From assembly GCA_947034885.2 (NCBI GenBank), contig OX344749.2:17127501-17191500 (forward strand): DNA of 64,000 nt, read 5' to 3'. The notes below the pieces were generated by a model. That model saw nothing but the letters and a program-made list of their open reading frames with translations, searched no databases and was not told the origin of the DNA. Positions 33,372-43,508 of this stretch are shown here, in pieces; the first letter of the stretch is position 1; every line of letters begins with the position of its first letter. The position numbers and the translations under genes are program-made. Origin of the DNA: Thuidium tamariscinum. Its lineage: Eukaryota; Streptophyta; Bryopsida; Hypnales; Thuidiaceae.

Positions 33372-33571
33372 GTTTGAACAGAACAAAGGCAAATGACGGA
33401 ATGTGGAAGTACACATTCAAGTTCCGACTTCAGAGTGGTCCGTCAGTTGAGGAGCATTCCCCGCTGTTCCCGGCAGGGGAGTCAAGAGGGCAGCAAAAAC
33501 AGACCAGAGCTGTGGAATCGGCCACCAGGGAGACAGACCAACCCATTGAATCTTCGACCTTCCATTTATGA
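33372..33571 (+). CDS. Candidate orphan 3' exon, unrecognised
   Basis: A very strong pyrimidine tract (33,270-33,370) ends in TTTTTCCAG, and the DNA then changes abruptly to balanced, coding-like sequence. The frame GLNRTKANDGMWKYTFKFRL and onward stays open for about 65 residues to TGA at 33,571. It might be the last exon of a gene or a captured gene fragment. I found no upstream exon and do not recognise the sequence. The pyrimidine tract could equally be simple-sequence DNA beside unrelated low-copy DNA. Confidence 0.2.
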
Positions 33572-34061
33572 GGCATCCATCATACGAAAAATGTGAAGTT
33601 ACACAAGCTCATCTCAGGCTTCAGTTACAAACACTCCAACAAGGGACTGGCAACAACACAAATAATCAGCACCAGGATCGGCCATTGTCGCGGAGGAAAA
33701 ATCTTGTCCGAGAGGGAGGACACTGCTGCCACCTGCCTCTCCTGCGTAACTGCCTGCCCTTGCAAATCTTTTTCTCATTCATCCAGATGGTTTGGCTTCC
33801 ATTCAATTGTTCAGTTCAGTTGCCTTCCGTTTCAGTTCATTTGGAATTGAAGTGAAGTGAAGTGAAGCCACATGGGGGATCTATTTGCTGTCCCAACAGA
33901 TGGCACAAAGAGGTTGGAGAAGTAGGTAAACATTAGAAACTCTTTTATGTCACAGGCTTGGCACTCAAACCATTCCATCACATGGAAAAGGCTGTCCAAT
34001 CGGATGTGGACACCTCTCAAGATGTGTTTTATGAACATCTCTCATCAGAATTGTGATGCTA

Positions 34062-35070
34062 AGGGAGGAGGTCCATGAAGGGCCCATCTAAGGTAGAACC
34101 ACCTATACCGGATCACTTAAGCAATTTTAGAACAGATCATGAGGAGTATAAGACTATGCAAATTTTTTTCATATAGAAAGATAGGAAATATGGGGATTGT
34201 AAATTTTTCGTAATTTTATTCCCAAAACTGAAATTACTATGAGCTTCGGAAGCCAAAAAGTGCATTGAACCCATAGCCCATAGCTAAAATCTTTCAATTC
34301 AGATCATAGCTGAAACTAGTTTCCTACTTGGTACTTTCCACACACTTTAAGACACTAGGGGACATGTATCATGACTTTATTATTCCCAACCTTGAAAATG
34401 AGAAAAAGTACATTCCAAGCTTTGATTGTAAATCTCTTTTAACCTTGGTTGGAAATAGCCACATCCTACAAGTTGGATATGGGTCCTTGACCAAGAATAG
34501 GTAGTTCTACCTTAAGAGCTAAAACTAAATTTTGGGGAGGTGAAATTTCTTGGGTTATTTTTCAATAAACTTTCTTTAAGAGACAAGTGCAATTAGCATC
34601 TAATCCAAGTCATTTCATATTTTTTGGAGCATTTTGGAATTAGTTATGAATTTTTGAAGTCAAAATGGCATAGGGTTCTAAAACTACCCACCTTCCCAAA
34701 TGTACACTATTTGTACATTTCTATAAAGATGGAAAAGAAAAATGTATAAACAATGTACATTTGGGAAGGTTAGCAGTTTTCGAGCTAGAGCATTAAATGT
34801 TTTTTAAGGAATTAGAAGACTATTTCAGGCCCATTTCCAATGCTCTGAACAATCAATAATAATAATAATAAATTTAATTTTTAAAATTTAAAAGTTTTAA
34901 GTTTTTAAAATTTAAAATTAAGTTTTTTTGATATTATTATTTGACATGGCAATCTCTCGACCACTTTAGATTGCATATGTGGCAGTTTCCCACAGAGTTC
35001 TCACAGTTAGGAACTCGCAGTCTTCTAACTAGCAGAAAAAATTTAATGGTGGTTTTCAAGCCTCCTCCTT
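34062..35070. mobile_element. Long-form MITE, AGGGAGGAGG family, with a second MITE inside
   Basis: The left end AGGGAGGAGGTCCATGAAG after TA is matched by TTTTCAAGCCTCCTCCTT before TA at the right. A 422-bp AGGTAG-type element occupies 34,091-34,512; without it the host is about 585 bp. The segment 34,514-34,790 corresponds to the 11.9-kb copy. The extra right-hand part (34,800-35,060), with its ATTATTTGACATGGCA phrase, is missing from the shorter copies, suggesting they are internal deletion derivatives. Confidence 0.65.
34091..34512. mobile_element. Nested TA-flanked MITE, AGGTAGAACC subfamily, 422 bp
   Basis: The ends AGGTAGAACCACCTAT and AATAGGTAGTTCTACCT are inverted matches. The flanks read CCCATC-TA and TA-AGAGCTAAAAC; the uninterrupted host sequence at 11.9 kb reads CCCATCTAAGAGCTGAAAC. 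The insertion therefore duplicated exactly TA. The interior is shared with the 48.3-kb copy and, inverted, with the 6.8-kb copy. Confidence 0.85.
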
Positions 35071-35073
35071 TAA

Positions 35074-36413
35074 CCCCTAAAGGTTTTTGACTAAAATTGA
35101 GGCACCAAATGTCGACCGCGTCCAATAGCCAACCTACAAGGGGCCCTATTTCCAATCAAGTCCAGAACATATTTCCAAACACACTTTGAATTGCGTGTTT
35201 TGGTCCTTTTTGAAACCAAGACTAATAAGGTAATGACACATGTCCAAATTAGTGAGTGGAAGAAGTGAACAGAAGCAGTTAAAGCATTATTGGAATTAGG
35301 AGACTCTAGACATTGGCTATTGGTCTGGAGTACTTTTTGCTTTCCAAAATTCACTGTAAATTTAGTTTTAGAAATAAAATTATGAAAAATTTTCTATCCC
35401 TATATTTCTTATCTTCCTACATGAGAAAAATTCCCACCACCTCATATTGTGCAAAATCTACTTTGAAATTGCTTAAATGGTTGGCTACTAGTGCCTCAAC
35501 CTTATGTTTTCACCAAAAACGCTCTGAAATTGTAATATCTAATGCAAGTGCAAAATTTTAGAGTTTTTTTTTACACATGTAACCATAGGATCTTGTAGTA
35601 ATGTGGTTTGAAAAGATGTCAAATTTTTTTTAGAAATTTCCACCTTGTAGAATGCAAGATATTAGCATTTGAATTGATAAGAATCTTTTTTAAATCCCTG
35701 CAAAAACTTGGGTAATTGGACTTCACAAGGTCACTTTTGTATGAAAAAATGTTCAAAATGGTGGTTATCCTTTGAATTCATTCTTCAAGGCAAGTTGGCT
35801 ACATGCTCAAAAAATTTCAAATCATTTGGAAGTGTACAACATATAGGAAAATAATAGTAAGTAGAAAGAAGTAGAAAATGATTCAAAATACTAAACTATA
35901 AACAATTTCTTTATAGAAATGAAAAATGTCAATTCCAATAGTTGTAATATTTTATAAAAAATCTTCACCTAATACTTAAATTTTTTTTCCAAAAACATTA
36001 AAAATTGAAATAATTAAAGGATCTCAAATTTTTTTGTAGAGTAGAGATTCTACAACTATCCACAAACTACTACAAACTAAAACTCCTCATAACTTTCATT
36101 TCATTAATCAAAATAGAATGATTCAAAGCTTTCTATGTAGATATAAATCTAATAAACCAATTTCAAAACTTTATTTCTTAAAAAAAAAAATTTTTGATGA
36201 AATTTTTTTAGCTACCCGCTATGTAAAGAAAACCACATATCATGCCATAACTTTTAACCATGTAGTCAAAAGTTATGAAAATTGTTGGGCCTTAAAGCTA
36301 TTCCTAGAAAAAATATTTTGTGAAAGTTTCAAATAATTTAAAAAAAAATCCATTTGTAATGAGCTACCCAAATTGTTATGGTGTCAAAAAAAATGCAATT
36401 TAGGGCTATAGGG
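35074..36413. mobile_element. CCCTAAAGG-family repeat, inverted, interrupted by a MITE
   Basis: It begins CCCCTAAAGGTTTTTGAC-TA, is interrupted by the 409-bp MITE at 35,094-35,502, and resumes TA-TGTTTTCACCAAAAAC. The rest runs as the reverse of the 25.4-26.3 kb element to a right end near TATAGGGATTAA. Without the insert it is about 930 bp, like the other copy. Confidence 0.55.
35094..35502. mobile_element. Nested TA-flanked MITE, AGGTTGAGGCACC subfamily, 409 bp
   Basis: The ends AAATTGAGGCACC and GGTGCCTCAACCT are flanked by TA on both sides. It is nearly identical to 29,722-30,131. The host reads TTGAC-TA on one side and TA-TGTTTTCACC on the other; the inverse of the undamaged copy at 26.28 kb reads GACTATGTCTTCACC. 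The insertion site and TA duplication are thus directly visible. Confidence 0.85.
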
Positions 36414-37641
36414 ATTAAAGTATATTTCACAAGTTGGTTTTAGAGCACCACCAACCATTTCCGTTAAAAGCTAACTAGACTAGACTTAGGTGTGGATAGT
36501 CACAAAAATTGCTCCCACTTAGTACTTTGCCAAGTATAGAAAAGGCCTATCCATACCAAATTCAACTCTTCAAACTTTAGAAGAGCTTCCATGCCAAGTA
36601 GGTCGCTCAAGCCAAGGTAAAGGTGTTACTTGTATCTTGTTGTGTTCTAATTGGCTTGCAACACCACTTGACTTTGGTGGTAAAGTCATGTAATGGAAGA
36701 ATAGTAGGTGCACACACTAAGCGAGATTGTAAGAGCCTATGATTGCAACTTTAGTGAGCTTGGTTGGATGTGAATGGCTAGTGATACCTTTAGGCTCCTT
36801 TTGAGGTTGGATCAAACCTACCAAAGAACCACTGATGATTCCACAACCATTTGAATTACTAATTTGAAAGTGTTTGTTGAATGGTGTTCAATGCAAGGTG
36901 TTTTTTTTAATTTTTTTTGAGAAGTGTCAAAGTAGTAGCATACAAGAAAATAATGTAGCCAAATATTTTAGTATTTGTCTATATTTTAGATAGAACTATC
37001 TTCTCATTCACATATTTGAATGAGTTTCATTTAAAATTAGAATAACCATCAGGTACACTAATCTATCATATAAGTTAAGACACAAAAATAGAATGACCTC
37101 CAAAAATGGCATTACTAAAAATTACTATTATTGTTTTGTGGAGATTAATATAATATAGTAATACTTGAACCTACACCACTTTAAAATAACCACTTAAAAA
37201 TAGTGTAACTTGATCAATTTGTCTAGGCTATGTATGAACATAAGTTAGCTTGCAATGGGCTCATGACATAACCTACTCACTACTCCATCAGCCAGGATTG
37301 AAGTGCAATGAACAAAAGGCTTGATATACCTTATGATGGATGCTTGAATATACAAAGCATGTATTTGTGGCAGTGTACAGTCCCACCGGGAGGCCCAAGC
37401 CCTGACTGCCATCTTTGAATTGAGGGTTGCTATTGACAACCGCCACGAGTTCATTCCACAGCAAAATTAAATTGAAGACACATGCTGTGCGGTGTCAGCC
37501 ATGGTTTTCCTACTGTCGTTTCCAACCAATACACAGTGGTGGGAGAATGTAAGTTAAGTTATGGCCGGTCCATCTGTCTACTTGGAGGCCACTTTGCAGG
37601 TTCATGTGTCCCACACCAAGAACCCAAAATACTTTTGTGTA
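36414..37641. other. Intergenic DNA, no gene seen
   Basis: AT-rich and without splice patterns. The last 250 bases (37,380-37,640) are more balanced but hold only short frames. Confidence 0.4.
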
Positions 37642-38007
37642 AGGTGGGAGCACCCAAACCATCATAGTTGGAGGCATTTTTTCCTAAAAATTACATTCTA
37701 GTAGTACTAGCAAGCAAAAATCATGAATATTCAAATAAAATTAGATTTTCAGATGTTATATGTAATTTCCATGATTTTTTCAAAGTATCAGCTTCCTAGA
37801 CCACTGAAACTATTCCATAGGTGCACCCAAATCTAAACTTTGCAAAAATCAGCTAGGAGTAAATCTAAGTTAAGTATGTGTTCTTCATATGTGTTAGCCA
37901 ACCAAAATTAAACATTAGGAGGACACATGCACCAAAATTTAGGGAAACAATTGAATGACTCTAAGGCCTATCATTAGGAATAGGCATGGTAATGGGTGCT
38001 TCCACCT
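37642..38007. mobile_element. TA-flanked MITE, AGGTGGGAGCACC subfamily, 366 bp
   Basis: The ends AGGTGGGAGCACCCA and TGGGTGCTTCCACCT are inverted matches with TA outside. A second copy of its interior lies at 62.78-63.1 kb; both carry CTAGCAAG...AATCATGAAT and CCTAGACCACTGAAA-like blocks in order. Confidence 0.7.
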
Positions 38008-38346
38008 TAGGCCTCTTTTGGCAAGTTCATGCTAAAATATTTTACTTTTCTTCGTTTGACAATTTGGCAAGCAAATAGAATTTTTTTCCATTTTCGACAC
38101 TTTATGAGGACACTCCTAATTTTGAATTGATTCTTTCTATTCATGCATAAGTGTGTTCCTTTTTTCTAATTCTTCTCAAGAACAATTTTTTCAAATTTTC
38201 TTAAATATTTTTAAGTTATTTTTAAAATTTCAACATCTTCCAAATTTCCCCGAGTTACTTACGAAACTGACCTACACGTACAGTAATCCCCTATTTCTTG
38301 TGTGTTTTAATTTTTGTGCACAACTTGGAGAGCAAGACCAGAAGCA

Positions 38347-38532
38347 ATGGCTGTGGCTGAAATTCTTCAAATCCTGACAGGGATGTGGAGTACTGGGTTG
38401 ACAGGGGAGAGTACTAATTGCAAAGAAATACCCCTTTTACACAAGGCCTGGGAAGACTTGAGATTGGAGAGGGTAAAAGACTTCACCCTTTGGACAGGTT
38501 ATGACCCACAGTGGCCTATGATGAGGGTATAA
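38347..38532 (+). CDS. Small ORF, 61 aa, unknown
   Basis: It begins MAVAEILQILTGMW in a fair initiation context (AGCAATGGCT) and ends QWPMMRV. Base use is coding-like compared with its surroundings: balanced GC and no A/T runs. It could be a short gene, an exon of a larger one or a captured fragment. No motif, splice partner or family is recognisable. Confidence 0.2.
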   Translation: MAVAEILQILTGMWSTGLTGESTNCKEIPLLHKAWEDLRLERVKDFTLWTGYDPQWPMMRV

Positions 38533-38682
38533 TTGGATTTTGGTCAAAAGAATGATAGTATTTTGCAAATTCTGGACGGTTGTCTTATTGGCACAATCAT
38601 GAAGGAAATTGAGAAAATTGAGAAATTTTTATGGGACTAATCTGAATCAGCATGACAGTTTTATATCTACGCAAAGGTTGTT

Positions 38683-38768
38683 TTCTTATATTTCTACATG
38701 TACTTTGAACAAAGTGTGTGTCGTATTCTTATATTTCTACATGTACTTTGAACAAAGTGTGTGTCGTA
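38683..38768. repeat. Tandem duplication, 2 x 43 bp
   Basis: Two perfect adjacent copies of a 43-base unit that starts TTCTTATATTTCTACATG. It is a recent local duplication. Confidence 0.9.
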
Positions 38769-39587
38769 ATACTATTTTGTAATGTGGAAACATATACGTC
38801 TTTTGTGGGTTTGTTTCATGTGGTGAGGACAACTTACATGTTGGAGGTCAAGTTTTCTTGCTCCCTTAGATGAAGAAGTTTGCATGCTTTTAGGAAGTTC
38901 ATCTCCCAACTATTTTCAATGTTCATAACACTTTGTACGAATGATTTGCACAAATTAGTCAATTAGTTTGTAAGTTTAATTTGAATAGGTGTAGTACTTA
39001 TAGAAAGAATCATTGAAGATTGATAAACTTCTAAAAATGAATTTGCTAAGCAAGTTATAAGTTTGGTCAGGGTTGAAGTGAAGTTTTCATTCTTTATTGT
39101 TTGCTGACAAAACTTGACTTATTAATGTTAGGATTTAGTAATTCAAAATTGAGATTTATTGTTGGACCTTCGCTTATTGATGTTAGGGTTTAGTAATTTG
39201 AGGTTGAGAACAAGTACAATACATTAATTTAATGAAATTGAAGATATCACTTAGAAATGTTGCATATGCAAACATTCTAATAAATAAAAACTTGAAAAAA
39301 CTCATTTTTGGAATCATCAAAGTTTATGCATTTTGGTTGGATTGGACAGATGTACATTATGTGAGTTAATTCTTTCACATCGTACCAAGCATTGTACTCA
39401 CCATTTTGCATACAACAATATCTCTTGCTAATGGACCGATGTAGCTATATTTCAACCAATTTTTATCAAGATTGTTAGTGAAATTGCAACCTTCAGAATA
39501 GCATCATCTGAATCATACCCTTCTTGCAAAGTTCCCAAAATGTTGCCAATTGCAATTCAAGTTGACAAATTTTCTTAATGCCAGTAG

Positions 39588-40232
39588 CTCACTACTAGTA
39601 GAATTTTCAATTTTTTTCTCTGGAATTTTCACACAACATGAACCCAAGGACTGGTTTTAAGGTGCAACAATTTTTATAACTTTTGACTATACGGTTAAGA
39701 AGCTATTGCATGATATGCCATTTTCATCATTCGGCATGTAGCTTAGGCAATCAATAAAATTTATTTAAAATTCTCTTTTTTAAGATTTGAAAATTTGAAA
39801 TCAATTCTTTAGAAATATATGTACATGGGAAGCTCTGAATCATTTCATTTTGATCAATGAGATGAAAGTTATAAGGAATCTTAGTTTGTAGGTAGGTATG
39901 GTTTTCATAGACTTCATACCTATGCACAAATCAAAACTCCTCATAACTTTCATCTCATTAATCAAAATGAAATAAAATTTCCGACATATCTGTAGTTTAG
40001 AAGAACCAATTCCAAATTTTCAAATCTTAAAAAACAACCTTTTTAGAAGTTTTATTAGTTGTCTAGGTTGCCCGTTGAATGATGAAAATGGCATATCATG
40101 CAATAGTTGTTTAACCGTGTAGTCAAAAATTATGAAAATTGTTGCACCTTAAGGCTACTCCTAGAACACATGTTGTGTGAAAATTTTAAGGAAAAAAATT
40201 TCCATCTACAGTCTATAGTGAGGTGTTCAAAA
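39588..40232. repeat. Large palindrome built from the CCCTAAAGG-family repeat
   Basis: Arms of about 310-320 bases (39,588-39,900 and 39,917-40,232) are inverted copies of each other around a spacer of about 16 bases. Matching pairs include TTGCATGATATGCCATTTTC with GAAAATGGCATATCATGCAA, and CATTTTGATCAATGAGATG with CATCTCATTAATCAAAATG. Each arm resembles the first half of the 25.4-kb element. It is therefore either a head-to-head pair of truncated copies or a foldback variant of the family. Confidence 0.75.
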
Positions 40233-41005
40233 TTGCTATGTTGCCAAAAAATGGTGTTTGGACCTTTATAGGTTATTCAAAAATTTACTTTCCCTTCCCC
40301 TTAACTTTTTATTCTGGCTGTGGCAGGCTAGTACCAATTATATTCTACTCTAATCATGAAAAATTCTTTGCAATTCTTTGAATCTTGAAGCGCCTGCCTG
40401 CCTGTGGCCGGGTCACTGGGACACATGGGGGCCAAACCAAAGAGAAGAAAGATGGGACAAGCAGCGCTTATGATGGGACGATCCTGACACCTTAGTACCG
40501 GAGCTTGTGCTGTGCTGGGATTGCATATGCTCACTGGGTCCTGCCGTCAGTCCCTTGGCATTGAAAATGTCATGATTTCCTTCGTGTCAAAAACACATAA
40601 AATAATGTATTTCTGTGGAATTCTATCTACAGTAGCCAAAACTTATCTGATTGCAAAGCCACCTTATACTGTGAATGGCCATGATTCACTCCGTATTCTT
40701 TTGCAATTGCAAACTGAAATTCAATCCAAACTGGAATTTCATTTGGTGGGTGCACCAGAAGAGTTCAGTCTGCCGTGAGAGAGAGAGAGAGAGAGGGGGG
40801 GGGAAAAAAATTAAAGGCAGATGGGATGACTCATCAGCGTTCCCTGTCATAGGGTGAGCCACCCACCCACCCATTTGCACTTTCCTGGCATCCTTGATGG
40901 CTGCGCCTTTTCTATCTATCCTCCTGTAAAGTGCAGCAATTCTTTCAACTGGCACGTTCCATTCCTTTTTCCTTTTTCTTTTTCATAATTACATTTTAAA
41001 CAAAA
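40233..41005. other. Intergenic DNA with a GA microsatellite
   Basis: At 40,776-40,803 a (GA)10 run passes into nine G and then seven A. The rest holds no gene; frames on either strand are short. Confidence 0.5.
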
Positions 41006-41245
41006 CTAGTGTGCCTTGTGCCGTTGCCACAGTCAAAACTAAAGTATAAGTAATTTTCTAATTTTCTAATTCATTAAAACTTTGAAATTTAATAACTTTC
41101 TCACCATAAGTCAGAATGCCATCAAACAACCCTTCCTCGCCGAGAGCTTTCCGACAATACCAAGCACACAACCGGTGGATGCACGGGCCAGGAAATCTCA
41201 ACGTGAAACAAACAAAACAAACTACTTGTCGTAAGGTATAGATGG
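41006..41245. repeat. Dispersed repeat, second copy of the 10.6-kb one
   Basis: Same orientation and order of blocks as 10,617-10,870 (TGCCTTGTGCCGTTGC, CAGAATGCCATCAAACAA, AAACAAACAAAACAAACTAC), with small gaps. Lengths of 240-254 bases and the absence of inverted ends suggest a SINE-like or retro-fragment origin, unproven. Confidence 0.6.
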
Positions 41246-42600
41246 GAATCCATTACTTTCTGGACTCCAGTTTTTAAGGGAAAAAGGGAAGCTTAAGTGA
41301 AGTCACTCCGCTATGTTAATTACACATCAAGCAGTCTCACAATTGCAGATTTCTGAAAACACCATCATAGCTTCTATACAACAATACTTAAAAGCCTCCG
41401 GAAAAAGCTCTGAGTGGATACAGGTTATTACTAATCCTAGCTTGTGATCATTTGAATCAACTGCAATCAGTAATTTAGTTTTAATGTGCATTTATGAAGC
41501 AACAGTGAGGTAGGGATACCATGGAAAGATCTGACTAGGATAGTCAAATTTATTTAATCAGATTCGTAGATGAATAGGAGCATTCTATTTTTTTTGGTAG
41601 TGTCTCTTGGAAAGTCATCCAGGGGGGTTATTTAGTCCTTGATACCTTTGAACCAAATTAATCTTTACGTAGGACATTTGAGTTTGTTGGGAGAAGTTTG
41701 TCAAAGTTTTGGTTTCAAAATTTCCAGAAATAGGCATTATGTAGCTTGTTCAAAATGATAATCCTTGACGATAGTATTGTGGCAACCAAAACAACAAAAA
41801 TATGATGCAATAATTGTCCAATCTAGATATACCAATCAATTTTCTAAAATCACCCTATTAAAGGAACAAGAAATGAAAGGCCACAAAAGATAATGATCCA
41901 ATGAGTCACATAATATTACATAACCAACCAAAGATTTTGCCCATGTTGGGAAGATTTTATACTTTGCTAAATACCTACCAACTACTTGTCAATTAATTCA
42001 AAGATTGGAGTTGGCAAGATTTTATAATTTGTTGAATACCTACCAAGGACTTGTCAACTCATTCAAAGATTGGAATCGGTTGAAGAAATATAAAACAATT
42101 TTGTTCACTATAAGGATCCCATTTTCAAAGGACTTGACCTAATTCATGAAAAACATCATACAAGGTGTCTTTTCAAAATCATTAACCCTACAAGAAGGGG
42201 TAGTCAAAAATAGCCAATGGATGCTTTTCTACATTGAAATGAGAGATGCATCTTGTCCAAAAATCATATCATTTCTAACAAAATACCTTATTAATAGGTC
42301 TTGTCTTTTCAAGATTAACATTAATAGAAGTTTATAGTTAGAATTATAAAGATTAATGTTAATAGAGGTTTATAGTTAGTGTTATAAGATTAAATGCATA
42401 CAAAGTACTTGCTCACCATCCCTCCAACTTGCCCATCCATCTCTCTTCTTTTTTCTTTACTTTTTCTTTATACATACCAAATTTTCTCTTTAACTGCTGT
42501 TACAGAATTCGGTTATTTTTATCTTGGAAACTAATCAGTTTCTTGAATTTTAAGCTTGTTACTTTTGCAATTTTAAGTCCACTAAAGAGATTGATTGCTT
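41246..42600. other. Intergenic DNA with two local duplications
   Basis: No gene. At about 41,925-42,085 an imperfect duplication of roughly 80 bases carries AATACCTACCAA-ACTTGTCAA twice. At about 42,312-42,388 a unit of about 39 bases with GTTTATAGTTAG-TTATAA occurs twice. Confidence 0.5.
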
Positions 42601-43508
42601 TTGGTCCTCTAGGGTGAGTATCTCCGGCTCCGTGATATGCAATGCCGTTTGTCACAGATGTTAAGTATTCTGTTACTAACGAATAATTAATTTAAAAGGT
42701 ATGGACGATTTAACTCCCGAAAGGTAGTTCAAATAAAAAGAACAGTATTCGGCTTTCCGGTAGATACTCGATTGTTGCCCGGCCCGAACAGTCCTCCAGA
42801 TCCAGGGGACAAAGCACTGGAGCAAATAATTGCACCGCTAACACCGTGTCGAGTTACATTCTAAATTTTCAAAAAGCTCACTGGGGTAAGGTGTTCAACA
42901 CAAGCCACTCTCGTCACGCAGGACGTGTCCAGTTATCAAGGTTGACAGCCCCAGTTTCGGCCTCCTCGAAATTAGTTAGCGGTACATACGTTAGTGCAAT
43001 AGAACCTCGAAGTATACATGGTAGCAGTACCCTACTACAAACTAACGATATGAACACGGATAACATAATCGCAGCAAACCGTAAGAGATGGCAAATTCAA
43101 TTTAAAAATCAGCACGTCGAAACCCAACAGAATCAGCATTCACACCAGAGTATACCGAAATAGATTAGGAGGCATGTCCTCCGTTCAGATTATAACCTGC
43201 GAAGGACCAAAGTCCAGTATATACAAAGGGGATAGTCTTTGTTGCGCAAACCCCTTTTCCAGGGGCCACGACTCAAATGAATATGTACACCTACACCTTA
43301 GGAGGAATCCCCCATCTTCTCCATACTTTCCCTACGTCTTCTGTACAGAAGCTCAATGAGCTTCAAGAATGGGAGACGCTTTGTAAGCTGGTACTGGAAA
43401 ACGAATGGCAGTATGTCCCGCTTGCGACGGCGAGGACGCATACGCATTTCTTCAAAGAGTCAGGCTATTGATCATGGTGATCAGTGAACTGATGTTGTCG
43501 ACAATGTC
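42601..43508 (-). other. Probable 3' UTR and downstream DNA of the ACR gene
   Basis: This stretch directly follows the ACR stop codon on the minus strand. Its base content is balanced, unlike the AT-rich repeats beyond 42.6 kb, and it has no sustained coding frame. An unusually long 3' UTR or a further downstream non-coding exon is possible; I cannot place the polyadenylation site. Confidence 0.35.

Larger units (their letters stand above)
38008..39587. other. Intergenic DNA with one small frame
   Basis: Apart from the small ORF at 38,347 and the 43-bp tandem duplication at 38,683, nothing stands out. The 39,000-39,580 part is AT-rich and featureless. Confidence 0.4.

Noticed and set aside
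42846-43163. 105-residue plus-strand frame downstream of ACR
   Set aside because: It has no motif and is of ordinary composition. Its position directly after the ACR stop makes 3' UTR on the other strand more likely.
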